Below are positions 8,719-16,781 of a stretch of 64,000 nucleotides of DNA, piece after piece (position 1 is the first letter of the stretch; each line of letters begins with the position of its first letter). The notes under the pieces were generated by a model. That model saw only the letters and a list, made by a program, of their open reading frames with translations. It had not been told where the DNA came from and did no database searches. The position numbers and the translations under genes are program-made. The stretch is from Seleniivibrio woodruffii (GTDB lineage: Bacteria > Chrysiogenota > Deferribacteres > Deferribacterales > Geovibrionaceae): the NCBI RefSeq assembly GCF_029267515.1, contig NZ_JAJUIS010000007.1, positions 62,001-126,000 on the forward strand, given 5' to 3'.

Positions 8719-8744
8719 CGCCGGAGTGCCCTCACACTCCGGCG
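8719..8744 (+). other. Intercistronic hairpin between cbiK and cobA
   Basis: A perfect 10-bp stem (cgccggagtg/cactccggcg) with a 6-nt loop lies 17 bases before cobA's ribosome site. It has no T run, so it looks like an mRNA-stabilising or attenuating hairpin rather than a full terminator. Confidence 0.55.
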
Positions 8745-8762
8745 TATTACAAAGAGACGGAA

Positions 8763-9473
8763 ATGAAAAGTGAACTTATTATAATAGGTGCCGGGCTGGG
8801 GGCGAAATCAATCACTCTGGAGGGGCTTGAAGCGCTGAAAAGTGCGGACAGCGTCCTTTATGACAGGCTGATACACCCTGCCGTTCTGGAGATGATACCC
8901 GAAAATGCTGAAAGCGTCAGCGTCGGCAAGGATCCTTATAACAAACACTGCATCAGGCAGGAAGACATAAATACGGCTATCGCTGAACACCTGAAACGCC
9001 ACAGACGTGTTGTGAGGCTTAAAGGCGGCGACAGCACTCTGTTTGCCCGTTCTCTGGAAGAGACTGAAACTGCGGAAGCCTGCGGGGCTTCATCTCGGAT
9101 AATCCCCGGTGTAACGTCTGCCTCCACACTTGCGGCGAAGATTTCAAAAGCTCTCACCGACAGGCGAAAGGTGTCAGGCTGTGTTTTTATAACAGGACAT
9201 TCGAAGAACGGGGACTGCCCGTACAGCTTTAAGGCGCTTGCGGAACTTGGGTTGACAATTGTTGTCTATATGGGTGTTAAAAACGGCGGGTATATAGCAG
9301 AACAGCTTATTTCAAACGGAATGAACGGGGGCACTCAGGTTGTTATCGGCAGCAAACTTGAATCAGACGGCGAGCGGCTTTGCATAACCACACTCGCGTC
9401 TCTGGGCGACGTGCTGGCAACGGGCGAATATGACCACCCCGCAACCATCATCATTGGTGACGTTTCCGGCTAG
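8763..9473 (+). CDS. cobA: Uroporphyrinogen-III C-methyltransferase (SUMT)
   Basis: This 236-residue SAM-dependent tetrapyrrole methylase converts uroporphyrinogen III to precorrin-2, the branch point for siroheme and cobalamin. Family motifs are the N-terminal GAGLGAKSITLEGLEAL (usually GaGPGdpeLlT, here altered), VLYDRLI, VRLKGGDSTLFARSLEE, IPGVTSAST, FITGH, VVYMGVKN and PATIIIGDV. It stands alone, without the CysG dehydrogenase/ferrochelatase half. It follows cbiK on the same transcript under the cobalamin riboswitch, with GAGACGGA as ribosome site. The N-terminal GAGLGAKS replacing the usual GPGDP/E is a mild divergence. Confidence 0.9.
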   Translation: MKSELIIIGAGLGAKSITLEGLEALKSADSVLYDRLIHPAVLEMIPENAESVSVGKDPYNKHCIRQEDINTAIAEHLKRHRRVVRLKGGDSTLFARSLEETETAEACGASSRIIPGVTSASTLAAKISKALTDRRKVSGCVFITGHSKNGDCPYSFKALAELGLTIVVYMGVKNGGYIAEQLISNGMNGGTQVVIGSKLESDGERLCITTLASLGDVLATGEYDHPATIIIGDVSG

Positions 9474-9495
9474 AGCATATTGCATAAAGGAATAA

Positions 9496-9530
9496 GAGAC
9501 TGCTTCACCCTTTTGGGGCTCGCAGAGACG
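9496..9530 (-). repeat. Dispersed intergenic repeat, copy A (single arm)
   Basis: This segment (gagactgcttc ... ggctcgcagagacg) is the reverse complement of a degenerate 'cgtctctgcgaggagcgcagcgacg' element seen again at 11116, 16582 and 20776. It lies between the convergent cobA and DUF2023 genes; the rest of 9474-9663 holds no gene. Confidence 0.55.
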
Positions 9531-9663
9531 TGATTCTTGCTCTGTCTTCGCTGGAAGCACTAGCCGAAGGCGAATGGGTTCATTTTTAATTATTTGACGA
9601 ATAAAGCGACGACACGATCTCGTTTTCACTTGATTTTAGTATGTATTTATAGAGAAAAACGCT

Positions 9664-10020
9664 CTAACCGCAGCACGCGGCGCAGTATTGTTTTTCGATG
9701 TTGCCAAGGTATCTTTCGCATTGTTTGGTGACGTCGTATCCGAGCAGCACTCCGAGTATGAAATCCTCTTTTTCATCGAAGCTGTTGAGAGGCTTGTCCC
9801 CGAAGCTCTTTATGATGCTTATGCACGGGCAGTCGCCGAAAAAGAAGTTAACTCGACCCTCTTTTGCGGGCGTTTCGTGCCAGTTTATACCGCTTTTTTT
9901 CAGCTTCATGCGGCAGACCTCAGACTCTTCTATACGCGCAGTGTAAAGCACAAGACGGCGTATTCCTTTTTTGTATTCATAAAGAAGATGTGAAAAGAGT
10001 CTGTTCTCCCCGTTGCTCAT
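9664..10020 (-). CDS. DUF2023-type small cysteine-containing protein
   Basis: This 118-residue soluble protein begins MSNGENRLFSHLLYEYKKGIRRLVLYT, the pattern I associate with the uncharacterised DUF2023 family. It has Cys pairs in DCPC and a C-terminal CAACCG. The ATG at 10018-10020 is chosen because AAGGAG precedes it and it overlaps the stop of the upstream gene by one base (TGATG), indicating translational coupling. The gene is transcribed after the DUF2325 gene from the palindrome-bearing region near 10390. Function is unknown; the cysteines suggest a metal or redox role (inference). Confidence 0.65.
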   Translation of the reverse strand: MSNGENRLFSHLLYEYKKGIRRLVLYTARIEESEVCRMKLKKSGINWHETPAKEGRVNFFFGDCPCISIIKSFGDKPLNSFDEKEDFILGVLLGYDVTKQCERYLGNIEKQYCAACCG

Positions 10021-10355
10021 CAGTTGGCTCTCCTTGATTCGGCATGAAGCAGGCATCCCTTGCAGTCATCCTTGCAGCCCATAGCTTCTTTTATGATGCA
10101 GCTTACTGATTCGGGGCTTGTTCTGTCGGTGCAGATGAACGGAATGTCGTGTCTGCGGCATATGTTCTTTGCCTTGTTTATCATGTTGTGGCTGGAAAGT
10201 GTTGTAAGAAAGACCACGCAGTTGGTGCATTTGATACTGTTTTCAAACGAGTTGCTCATTTCGTTGAAGACCTTTGCCTTGCATCCTATCTGCTTACATG
10301 CAGCCAGATATTCGTTTTCTCTTCTCTGAAGACCGCCTATTATACAGACTTTCAT
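10020..10355 (-). CDS. DUF2325-type small protein
   Basis: This 111-residue protein starts MKVCIIGGLQRRENEYLAACKQIGCKAKVF, a Rossmann-like beta-alpha-beta pattern typical of DUF2325. The middle has CTNCVVFLTTLSSHNMINKAK and the C terminus a cysteine cluster CKDDCKGC that could bind metal. The ATG at 10353-10355 sits six bases after AAGGAG; an earlier ATG overlaps the ribosome site and is unlikely. It is co-transcribed with the DUF2023 gene and divergent from a nitroreductase. A Fur-like palindrome at 10385-10403 lies in its promoter region, so iron-linked control is a reasonable hypothesis. Biochemical function is unknown. Confidence 0.65.
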   Translation of the reverse strand: MKVCIIGGLQRRENEYLAACKQIGCKAKVFNEMSNSFENSIKCTNCVVFLTTLSSHNMINKAKNICRRHDIPFICTDRTSPESVSCIIKEAMGCKDDCKGCLLHAESRRAN

Positions 10356-10384
10356 ATGCATCTCCTTGCCTGACGAATAATGAT

Positions 10385-10403
10385 ATTGATACTTAATATC
10401 AAT
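10385..10403. promoter_or_regulatory. 19-bp near-palindrome, possible Fur operator
   Basis: ATTGATAcTTAatATCAAT is nearly self-complementary, AT-rich and the size of a Fur box. It lies in the divergent region between the DUF2325 gene and the nitroreductase. Similarity to the Fur consensus is partial, so another dimeric regulator is possible. Confidence 0.4.
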
Positions 10404-10490
10404 AAGGGGCAAAAGTCAACAGGAATTTTCTATTTATTTTGTCTCTTTTGCAGATTAGTATATTCCATGACAATTTCACCAGAGGGAAGT

Positions 10491-11063
10491 ATGCTGGAAT
10501 TAATAAAGAGAACAAGATCTTACAGACGTTTTGATAATTCGCGCAGACTGGACGGAAAGTTTATGTCTGAGCTTATTGATGCTGCTCGGCTGGCGCAGAG
10601 CGCTGCGAACGCGCAGCCTTTGAGATACGTTACTGTATGCGGTGAAGAGATGTGCGCGAAGATATATCCGGAGCTTCGCTGGGCGGGCAGGCTGAAAGAC
10701 TGGGACGGTCCGGCGGAGTCCGAACGCCCCGCTGCATACGTTGCCGTCTACGCGGATACTCAGGCACCAGCAGTTGCAAATCCTGTTGTGGATTCCGGTA
10801 TAGCCATGCAGAACATGTGTCTTTATGCAATGGAAAAGGGCGTTGGAAGCTGCATGATAGGCAACTGTATGAAAAAGGAGATTAACGCGCTTCTGGGCGT
10901 TGGCGAAAGGTATAATCTGCTGTGGGTCGTCGCGTTCGGCTATCCTGTGGAAAACGTAGTTCTGACGGATTGCACAGGGGACGTTGCTTATTACCGTGAT
11001 GCCGAAGGGAACCACTTTGTGCCGAAATATAAGAGTGAGGATGTTTTGCTGGGCAGCCTTTGA
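10491..11063 (+). CDS. Nitroreductase-family FMN oxidoreductase
   Basis: This 190-residue protein starts at the ATG at 10491, which has AGAGGGA four bases before it (an ATG at 10467 is the alternative). It opens LELIKRTRSYRRFDNSR, the FMN-phosphate-binding arginine cluster of the nitroreductase fold. It then shows LAQSAANAQPLRYVTV (FMN contact), VDSGIAMQNMCLYAMEKGVGSCMIG (the family's conserved helix) and LWVVAFGYP near the C terminus. Such enzymes use NAD(P)H to reduce nitro compounds, quinones or flavins. It is monocistronic, divergent from the DUF2325/DUF2023 pair, and followed by a dispersed repeat. The substrate is not predictable. Confidence 0.85.
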   Translation: MLELIKRTRSYRRFDNSRRLDGKFMSELIDAARLAQSAANAQPLRYVTVCGEEMCAKIYPELRWAGRLKDWDGPAESERPAAYVAVYADTQAPAVANPVVDSGIAMQNMCLYAMEKGVGSCMIGNCMKKEINALLGVGERYNLLWVVAFGYPVENVVLTDCTGDVAYYRDAEGNHFVPKYKSEDVLLGSL

Positions 11064-11115
11064 TGGTTGCCTTTGAAAGGCAAAGGGGAAATGAAGCGGA
11101 CGTCAGACGTATACC

Positions 11116-11195
11116 CGTCTCTGCGAGGAGCGCAGCGACGCGGCAGTCTGTGCTGTTCAGACCGTTTCTGGCATAAGCTCTCGCGATGACGACTA
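11116..11195. repeat. Dispersed intergenic repeat, copy B (inverted arms)
   Basis: The left arm, gtctctgcgaggagcgcagcgacgcggcagtct (about 11117-11149, described here only as a consensus match), is followed by a degenerate inverted arm, aagctctcgcgatgacg, near 11173-11192. It lies between the convergent nitroreductase and ruvA genes and resembles the widespread 'cgaggagcgcagcgacg' palindromic repeats of many bacteria. Confidence 0.6.
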
Positions 11196-11224
11196 TGGGT
11201 TTCAGGATGGAACAAAAAGCGCCG

Positions 11225-11803
11225 TTATTGTGACAACTCTTTCAGTGCCAGACGGAAGAGTTCGTCGAACGCCGCATCCGGTTTATATACTTTGCCGACT
11301 GCTTTCCGGCAGTCGTTGACTGAATATCCGAGGTTTGTAAGCGCACTTACCAGATCTTCCGTCCCGCCTGCCGTCTGCGAGCCTTCCGGCTGCGTGGCAA
11401 GCTGTCCGAACTTGTCTTTCAACTCAACTATTATTCTTTCCGCTGATTTTCTGCCTATTCCGGGGATGGTGGCAATGAGTGATATATCGTTCTGAACGAC
11501 TGCATTCATAAACTTTCTGGCTTCCATAGCGGAGAGTATCCCCAGAGCTATTTTGGGTCCTATCTTTGAAATCGTATTCAAAAGCAGAAACAGCTTTTTC
11601 TCTTCAATGGTTGCAAACCCATAGAGCGCAACAGCGTCCTCGCGCATCACGAAATGGGTGAAAAGTCCTGCTTTTTCACCGGTTTGGGGCAGTGTGCGGT
11701 ATGTTGCGGCTGAGATTGATATCTCGAAAGCAACGGTGCCTGTGTCTATGACCGCCGTTGCGGGGAGTTTTTCAACAAGTATGCCTTTAACGCTGTATAT
11801 CAT
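11225..11803 (-). CDS. ruvA: Holliday junction branch-migration protein RuvA
   Basis: RuvA tetramers hold Holliday junctions for the RuvB motor and RuvC resolvase. This 192-residue protein has the usual order. An N-terminal OB-fold (MIYSVKGILVEKLP ... VALYGFATIEEKKLF) is followed by two helix-hairpin-helix motifs (ISKIGPKIALGIL and IPGIGRKSAERIIVELKDK) and a C-terminal UBA-like RuvB-binding domain (DLVSALTNLGYSVNDCRKAV). The ATG at 11801-11803 has GGGAGG upstream and overlaps the ruvC stop as ATGA, so a longer upstream frame is ignored. It is last in the yebC-ruvC-ruvA operon; ruvB is not in the window. Confidence 0.96.
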   Translation of the reverse strand: MIYSVKGILVEKLPATAVIDTGTVAFEISISAATYRTLPQTGEKAGLFTHFVMREDAVALYGFATIEEKKLFLLLNTISKIGPKIALGILSAMEARKFMNAVVQNDISLIATIPGIGRKSAERIIVELKDKFGQLATQPEGSQTAGGTEDLVSALTNLGYSVNDCRKAVGKVYKPDAAFDELFRLALKELSQ

Positions 11804-12291
11804 GATACGAACCTCCCCGTAAGGTTGAGACCGAGACATATTCCGCAGGCAAGTGCGTCGGTTGCGTCCATGGGGACGTTGCCTATCTTTCGTCCGAGAA
11901 GTATCTCCACCATATGCTTAACCTGCGATTTGTCGGCTTTGCCGTAGCCGACCACCGCCTTTTTTATCTGCAGTGCGGTGAACTCCCGCACTTCAAGTCC
12001 GCTTGAAAGAAGTGTTGCTATTATTGCTCCGCGTGTTTGTCCCAGTAGCATCGCACTCTTAACGTTCACCGAATAGAAAACGTCTTCCACCGCGGAATAT
12101 GAGGGTTTGAACTCGTCTACAGCCTCACGCACACCGGAACATATTACCGCAAGTCTCTGAGGAAGGGTTTCTTTAGAGTCGGTGCGTACAATTCTGTGGG
12201 CGACATATTCTACCTTTCCGGGCCATACCTGCACAATGCCTATACCGGTGCAGTTCAGTCCGGGGTCAACCCCCATGACGATTTCAGGCAT
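11800..12291 (-). CDS. ruvC: Crossover junction endodeoxyribonuclease RuvC
   Basis: This 163-residue resolvase nicks Holliday junctions symmetrically in a RuvAB complex. The acidic catalytic residues are in place: Asp in GVDPGL near the N terminus, Glu in AVEDVF around 69, and the Asp pair in PMDATDALA near the C terminus. Length equals the family norm. Its start codon overlaps the yebC stop (TAATG) and its stop overlaps the ruvA start, so the three genes are translationally coupled. Confidence 0.96.
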   Translation of the reverse strand: MPEIVMGVDPGLNCTGIGIVQVWPGKVEYVAHRIVRTDSKETLPQRLAVICSGVREAVDEFKPSYSAVEDVFYSVNVKSAMLLGQTRGAIIATLLSSGLEVREFTALQIKKAVVGYGKADKSQVKHMVEILLGRKIGNVPMDATDALACGICLGLNLTGRFVS

Positions 12292-13040
12292 TATTCTTCC
12301 ATTGCCGCCATAGTTGCTTCGTCCGCGTCGAAGTTGGAGAATACCTCCTGAACGTCGTCGAGGTCTTCAAGCGCGTCTGTTATGTTAAAAAGTTTTCTGA
12401 GGTCTTCTGCGCCGAGCGTAATCGTGTTCTTAGGCTTCATCGTTACCTCAGAGTAGTTTATCTCGTATTTTTTCTCTTCAAGGGCGGTTTTGACGGCGAA
12501 GTATGAACCCACTTCGGTGACAACCTGAAAAACGTCACCTTCGTCTTTAACGTCCTCAGCCCCGAGTTCAAGAGCCAGTTCGAAGAGCGTTTCCTCGTCA
12601 GCTTTGTCTTTCGGTATCTCAATTATACCTTTTGATTCGAATATCCATGCCACGCATCCTGCTTCGCCCATGTTTCCGCCTTTTTTGTTCATGGTGCTGC
12701 GCACTTCCGCAACTGTGCGGTTTCTGTTGTCTGTAAGGGCTTTAATAAGGATGGCAACGCCGCCGGGTCCGTAGCCTTCGTATGTAATCTCTTCGTATGC
12801 GCTATCGTTACCTTCTCCTGTACCTTTTTTAATGGCACGGTCAACGTTGTCTTTGGGAAGGTTACATTCTTTCGCTTTGTCAAGCGCCAGACGCAGACGG
12901 GAGTTCATAACCGGGTCTGCTCCGCCCTCCTTAACGGCAACGGCTATCTCTTTTGCAACTTTTGTGAAAGCCTTACCTTTTTTTGCGTCCTGTGCTGCTT
13001 TGCGGTGCTTAATGTTTGCCCACTTGCTATGTCCTGCCAT
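12291..13040 (-). CDS. yebC: YebC/PmpR-family (TACO1-like) protein
   Basis: This 249-residue protein begins with the family signature MAGHSKWANIKHRKAAQDAKKGKAFTK. It continues with NLPKDNVDRAIKKGTG, YEGYGPGGVAILIKALTDNRNRT and NMGEAGCVAWIFE. YebC proteins bind DNA as regulators or, in the YebC2/TACO1 group, help ribosomes through proline stretches; sequence alone does not decide which. The ATG at 13038-13040 follows GGAGGATCAG; upstream in-frame sequence lacks a ribosome site. It is first in the yebC-ruvC-ruvA operon, a common arrangement. Confidence 0.95.
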   Translation of the reverse strand: MAGHSKWANIKHRKAAQDAKKGKAFTKVAKEIAVAVKEGGADPVMNSRLRLALDKAKECNLPKDNVDRAIKKGTGEGNDSAYEEITYEGYGPGGVAILIKALTDNRNRTVAEVRSTMNKKGGNMGEAGCVAWIFESKGIIEIPKDKADEETLFELALELGAEDVKDEGDVFQVVTEVGSYFAVKTALEEKKYEINYSEVTMKPKNTITLGAEDLRKLFNITDALEDLDDVQEVFSNFDADEATMAAMEE

Positions 13041-13149
13041 CTGATCCTCCGGTATATCTAAGTAAATTTGTGTTATTTGATTTTTTGGGAAAAGAATTAT
13101 AACCAAAAAAGTGCGGATAAGTATATTTGAAAATGGAATGGAAAGCAAC

Positions 13150-13180
13150 AAAAAGGCGGAAACCCGAAGATTTCCGCCTT
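13150..13180 (-). terminator. Intrinsic terminator of the 13188-14906 chemoreceptor gene
   Basis: A 10-bp stem aaggcggaaa/tttccgcctt (13153-13180) with an 8-nt loop is followed on the minus strand by TTTTTG. Confidence 0.85.
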
Positions 13181-13187
13181 AAAGAGT

Positions 13188-14906
13188 TTATTTCGTCGTT
13201 TTGAACCGCTGGATGAGCCCCTGAAGCTCGGAAGCGAGCTGGCTGAGCTGTTCCACAGCCCTTGCCGTTTCCTGCGAAGCGTTGGAGTTTTCTCCGGTTA
13301 CATGGGAGATGTTCTCAATGCTGTGCGCCATCATCTCGGTTGCCGAAGCCTGTTCGTCCGTTGCGCGGGCTATCATGCTGACCTCGTTTGAAACATTTTC
13401 AACATTGTTCATGATGACATCCAGCGCGGCTTTGGCTTCCTCAGCCTTTTTGGTTCCGTTCTCAACCTGCATAACGCCTTCGTGCATACCGGCAACAGCT
13501 CCGCCTGTGTCAGCCTGAATTGACTGAATCATATCAGCTATTTCCTGCGTTGCCTTGACAGTCTTTTCTGCAAGTTTTCGAACCTCGTCTGCAACAACAG
13601 CGAATCCGCGTCCGTGTTCGCCGGCTCTTGCGGCTTCAATGGCTGCGTTGAGCGCCAGAAGGTTTGTCTGGTCTGCGATGTCGTCGATAACCTGAATTAT
13701 CTGACCTATCTGCTCGCTGCTTTCGCCCAGTTTCCGGACTGTAACGGCTGATTCGGAAACGGTTTCCGCAATCTGTTCCATCATGTTTCTGGTTTCTTCC
13801 ACCAGAGTGTGACCTTTTGAAACGGATGCACTCGCCTCTTCGGCGCTTTTTGAAACGTTCGCCGCGTTGTGTGCAACCTCGACAACGGTGGAGCTTACCT
13901 CTTCAACCGCAGATGCTGTGGCTGCAACCTGTTCGGACTGCTCTACAGCTCCTCTGGCTATGGTTTCCGCATTGCTGGAAAGCTCTGCGGATGTGGATGC
14001 TATTGATGAGATGGAATCCGTGACAACCATCAGTGCGTCGTTAACGTCTGCCGTCATTTTGTTGGTTGCTTTTTCAAGTTCGCCGACTTCATCGTCGCTC
14101 GATATTTTCATGCGTACTGTAAAGTCGCCGGCAGCTATCTGGTTAAGCGCAGTGCTTACCCCCTGAAGCCTGTTGAAGATATAGCGCGAGTTTATGAGAT
14201 AAAGTATTATCAGTATCACTATAGTGACGGGAAGAAATACGAGGAACGATACGAAAAGGTTTTTATATATGGCCGAGTAAACGGGTGCTGTGGGGAGATA
14301 AACTTCGAAAGCCCCGTGGAGTTCTCCCGCTTTCCAGTTTTCCATTTTAACGCCGGTGGGGTCAAGCCCCTCGCTGTTGCCCCAGAGAGCCTGCGATGTC
14401 GCAGGATCTCCGTGGCATTTTAAGCAAACCTGTGTAAGCCTGATGGCTTTGTAGTATCTTAACTGTTTGTTCTCTTTATCGTGGTAAACAAATTCCGGAC
14501 CGGACCCTTTTCCTGTGTCCAGCTTGTCAAGTTCTTTCAGCGCCATAAGGTCTGTTGCGTCCGGTTCGTTAACAGGGTTTCTGGGGGAAATCTTGGGTAC
14601 TTTGAATTTAAGTCCCGCTTCCTCCGACTTCAGTTCCATAGCCTTCATAGACCCAACAATGGGTACTGTCAGCAGAAGCCTGTTAATATCGTGTTCAAGT
14701 TCGTCCGTCTTGTAAATATCCGCTGCTGATGCCAGCCCCATAAACTCCCTGACACCTTCAGCAGCAAGCACGAAACTCCTTGCCTTGGCAACCTCAGCTT
14801 TGAACATATTGTTCTGCAGCATGAAGAAGTTGACTGTAAATAAAACAGCCATTCCGGCAAAAACCGTAATCGCTACGTATAGCAAAATCTTGACTTTTAG
14901 TTTCAT
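13188..14906 (-). CDS. Methyl-accepting chemotaxis protein with Tll0287-like c-type heme sensor domain
   Basis: This is a 572-residue chemoreceptor. TM1 spans about 7-29, a periplasmic domain 30-215, TM2 about 217-238, HAMP 239-290, then the cytoplasmic signalling hairpin with the conserved tip [47 protein letters not shown]. The periplasmic part carries C161-LKC-H165 in a DUF3365/Tll0287-type fold ([17 protein letters not shown] ... [13 protein letters not shown]). That is a covalent heme c attachment site, so the receptor probably senses redox potential or a diatomic or other heme ligand and signals to CheA. No C-terminal CheR/CheB-tethering pentapeptide is seen. It is downstream of leuA on the same strand, but 74 AT-rich bases separate them. 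A kinase with the same sensor type lies at 56131-57903. Confidence 0.9.
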   Translation of the reverse strand: MKLKVKILLYVAITVFAGMAVLFTVNFFMLQNNMFKAEVAKARSFVLAAEGVREFMGLASAADIYKTDELEHDINRLLLTVPIVGSMKAMELKSEEAGLKFKVPKISPRNPVNEPDATDLMALKELDKLDTGKGSGPEFVYHDKENKQLRYYKAIRLTQVCLKCHGDPATSQALWGNSEGLDPTGVKMENWKAGELHGAFEVYLPTAPVYSAIYKNLFVSFLVFLPVTIVILIILYLINSRYIFNRLQGVSTALNQIAAGDFTVRMKISSDDEVGELEKATNKMTADVNDALMVVTDSISSIASTSAELSSNAETIARGAVEQSEQVAATASAVEEVSSTVVEVAHNAANVSKSAEEASASVSKGHTLVEETRNMMEQIAETVSESAVTVRKLGESSEQIGQIIQVIDDIADQTNLLALNAAIEAARAGEHGRGFAVVADEVRKLAEKTVKATQEIADMIQSIQADTGGAVAGMHEGVMQVENGTKKAEEAKAALDVIMNNVENVSNEVSMIARATDEQASATEMMAHSIENISHVTGENSNASQETARAVEQLSQLASELQGLIQRFKTTK

Positions 14907-14980
14907 TAATTCACCATAAATTGAAATTTTTTCACATGAATAAAAGTATTATATATATTTACTCATATTTAACAAGTGTT

Positions 14981-16540
14981 TTATATCCCTTCTGCTATTC
15001 TGGGAGCCAGTTTAGATTCCTTTCTGGTGATGTATTTGTTAAGTGCATCAAGATATGCTTTTGCACTTGCAACGACAACATCGGTATCCGCTCCCCTTCC
15101 TTTGATAGAGTATCCGCACTGTTCGAATTCGGCTGAGAGTGTAACCTCGCCCTGTGCGTCCTTTCCTTCAGTAAGAGCCTTGATGTTGTAACTTTTCAGC
15201 CTGCCTGGAACTCCCGCGATCCTTTCGATGGCTTTCATAACCGCGTCTACAGGACCGTCACCGATGGACGCATCTGTAATGAACTCGTGGGAGGCGGTTT
15301 TCAGCCTTACTGTCGCCGTGGGGATGGCTGTGTTCCCGCTGAACATGTTAATTCTATCCAGATCGAAATGTTTCGTTGTCTGGGCAGACTGGTTGAGAAC
15401 GATGTTCTCAATGTCTTCATCAAAGACCTCTTTCTTTTTATCGGCTAAAACTTTGAAAGCATCAAATGCAGTTTGCATAGCTTCGTCGTCCAGTTCGAAA
15501 CCAAGAGCTTTCAGCCTCTGAACGAAGGCGTGGCGACCGGAGTGTTTGCCCAGAACAAGGCTGTTTTCGGGATAGCCGACACTTTCGGGTGTCATTATTT
15601 CGTAGGTTATTCTGTTTTTCAATACTCCGTCCTGATGTATGCCCGCTTCGTGTGCGAATGCGTTCTTGCCGACGATTGCTTTATTGGGCTGAACGTGTAC
15701 GCCGGTGATGGCTGTAAGCATTTTGCTGGAACGGTATATCTCCTTAGTGTTGAGACCGAATTCAACATCGTTGAAGATATCTTTTCTGACTGTCATAGCC
15801 ATGATAACTTCCTCAAGAGATGTGTTGCCCGCGCGTTCTCCGATGCCGTTGACGGTACATTCAACCTGAGATGCGCCCGCCTTGATGGCTGCCAGAGAGT
15901 TTGCGGCACCCAGACCGAGGTCGTTGTGGCAGTGTACGCTTATGCGTGCCTTATCGACGTTGGGCACTTTGTTCATTATGGTGCTGATTATTTTGTCGAA
16001 CTCCATAGGTACAGTGTAGCCAACTGTGTCGGGTATGTTAACGGTTTTTGCTCCCGCAGCTATAACAGCCTCAACAACGCGGCACAGATAGTCCAGATCG
16101 CTTCTTGTTGCGTCTTCTGCGCTGAATTCCACGTCTTCGCAGAGGTTCCTTGCGAATTTAACCGCGTCAACGGCTATTTCCAGAGCTTCTTCCCTGCTTT
16201 TTTTAAGTTTGTACTGAAGGTGGATGTCGCTTGTTGCTATGAAAGTATGTATGCGGGGACGTACAGCTCCTTTCAGAGCGTCCCAGCCCACTTCGATATC
16301 TTTTTTATTTGCGCGGCAGAGACCTGCCACGCCGCAGTTTTTGATGACGGCGGCAACACGGCTTACGGCTTCGAAGTCGCCGGGGGAGGAGATGGGGAAG
16401 CCGGCTTCCATCACGTCCACGCCCATTTTTTCAAGCTGCAGCGCCATCTGGATTTTCTCTTCGGTGTTCATGGAGAATCCGGGTGCCTGCTCTCCGTCTC
16501 TCAGTGTGGTGTCGAATACGATGATTTTTCTCTTTGACAT
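14981..16540 (-). CDS. leuA: 2-isopropylmalate synthase LeuA
   Basis: This 519-residue enzyme condenses acetyl-CoA with 2-oxoisovalerate, the first committed step of leucine synthesis. The catalytic TIM barrel shows FDTTLRDGEQAPG (10-21) and the divalent-metal HxH motif as H203-C-H205-ND. It also has the IGERAGNTSLEE segment and NAFAHEAGIHQDGVLKN. The C-terminal ~120 residues (from NMFSGNTAIPTATVRL) form the regulatory leucine-binding domain, so feedback inhibition is expected. Length matches the roughly 510-residue bacterial form. AAGGAG precedes the ATG. No leuB, leuC or leuD adjoin. Confidence 0.95.
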   Translation of the reverse strand: MSKRKIIVFDTTLRDGEQAPGFSMNTEEKIQMALQLEKMGVDVMEAGFPISSPGDFEAVSRVAAVIKNCGVAGLCRANKKDIEVGWDALKGAVRPRIHTFIATSDIHLQYKLKKSREEALEIAVDAVKFARNLCEDVEFSAEDATRSDLDYLCRVVEAVIAAGAKTVNIPDTVGYTVPMEFDKIISTIMNKVPNVDKARISVHCHNDLGLGAANSLAAIKAGASQVECTVNGIGERAGNTSLEEVIMAMTVRKDIFNDVEFGLNTKEIYRSSKMLTAITGVHVQPNKAIVGKNAFAHEAGIHQDGVLKNRITYEIMTPESVGYPENSLVLGKHSGRHAFVQRLKALGFELDDEAMQTAFDAFKVLADKKKEVFDEDIENIVLNQSAQTTKHFDLDRINMFSGNTAIPTATVRLKTASHEFITDASIGDGPVDAVMKAIERIAGVPGRLKSYNIKALTEGKDAQGEVTLSAEFEQCGYSIKGRGADTDVVVASAKAYLDALNKYITRKESKLAPRIAEGI

Positions 16541-16581
16541 TGTTCTTTCTCCTTATTTTTAAAAATTAATCTTTTTAACTA

Positions 16582-16660
16582 TGTCTCTGCGCGGTGCACA
16601 GAGACGCGGCAGTTTCATATCCGGATCACGTCGTCGCCTATGCTCCTTGCGATGACGTCC
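16582..16660. repeat. Dispersed intergenic repeat, copy C (inverted arms)
   Basis: In the leuA upstream region, gtctctgcgcggtgcacagagacgcggca-like sequence is followed by an inverted arm cgtcgtcgcctatgctccttgcgatgacg (about 16631-16658; consensus description). The arms pair imperfectly into a long hairpin, the same family as copies A, B and D. The remaining bases of 16541-16781 hold only the leuA ribosome site and the pssA terminator. Confidence 0.6.
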
Positions 16661-16721
16661 AATCGTCTGTTATCTTCCTTTTAGTCCTGATAGCATCTGT
16701 TGTTCCTCCTTCCCTGCAAAA

Positions 16722-16761
16722 TCGAAAAAAAAAGCCCCAACCCCGTAAGGGCTGAGGCTTT
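16722..16761 (-). terminator. Intrinsic terminator of psd-pssA
   Basis: On the minus strand a stem aaagcc...ggcttt (16731-16761), with an inner cagccc/gggttg partial stem, is followed by nine T. It lies 20 bases after the pssA stop. Confidence 0.8.
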
Positions 16762-16781
16762 GGTTTAACATAGATGTGAAA

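Noticed and set aside
8719-8744. Strong hairpin between cbiK and cobA as a terminator
   Set aside because: No T run follows and cobA's ribosome site comes directly after; an intercistronic hairpin is more likely.
15473-16537. Long plus-strand open frame of 354 codons opposite leuA
   Set aside because: It lies wholly antisense to a full-length leuA, is rich in Cys/Val/Phe with no recognisable domain and has no ribosome site; it is a codon-bias shadow.
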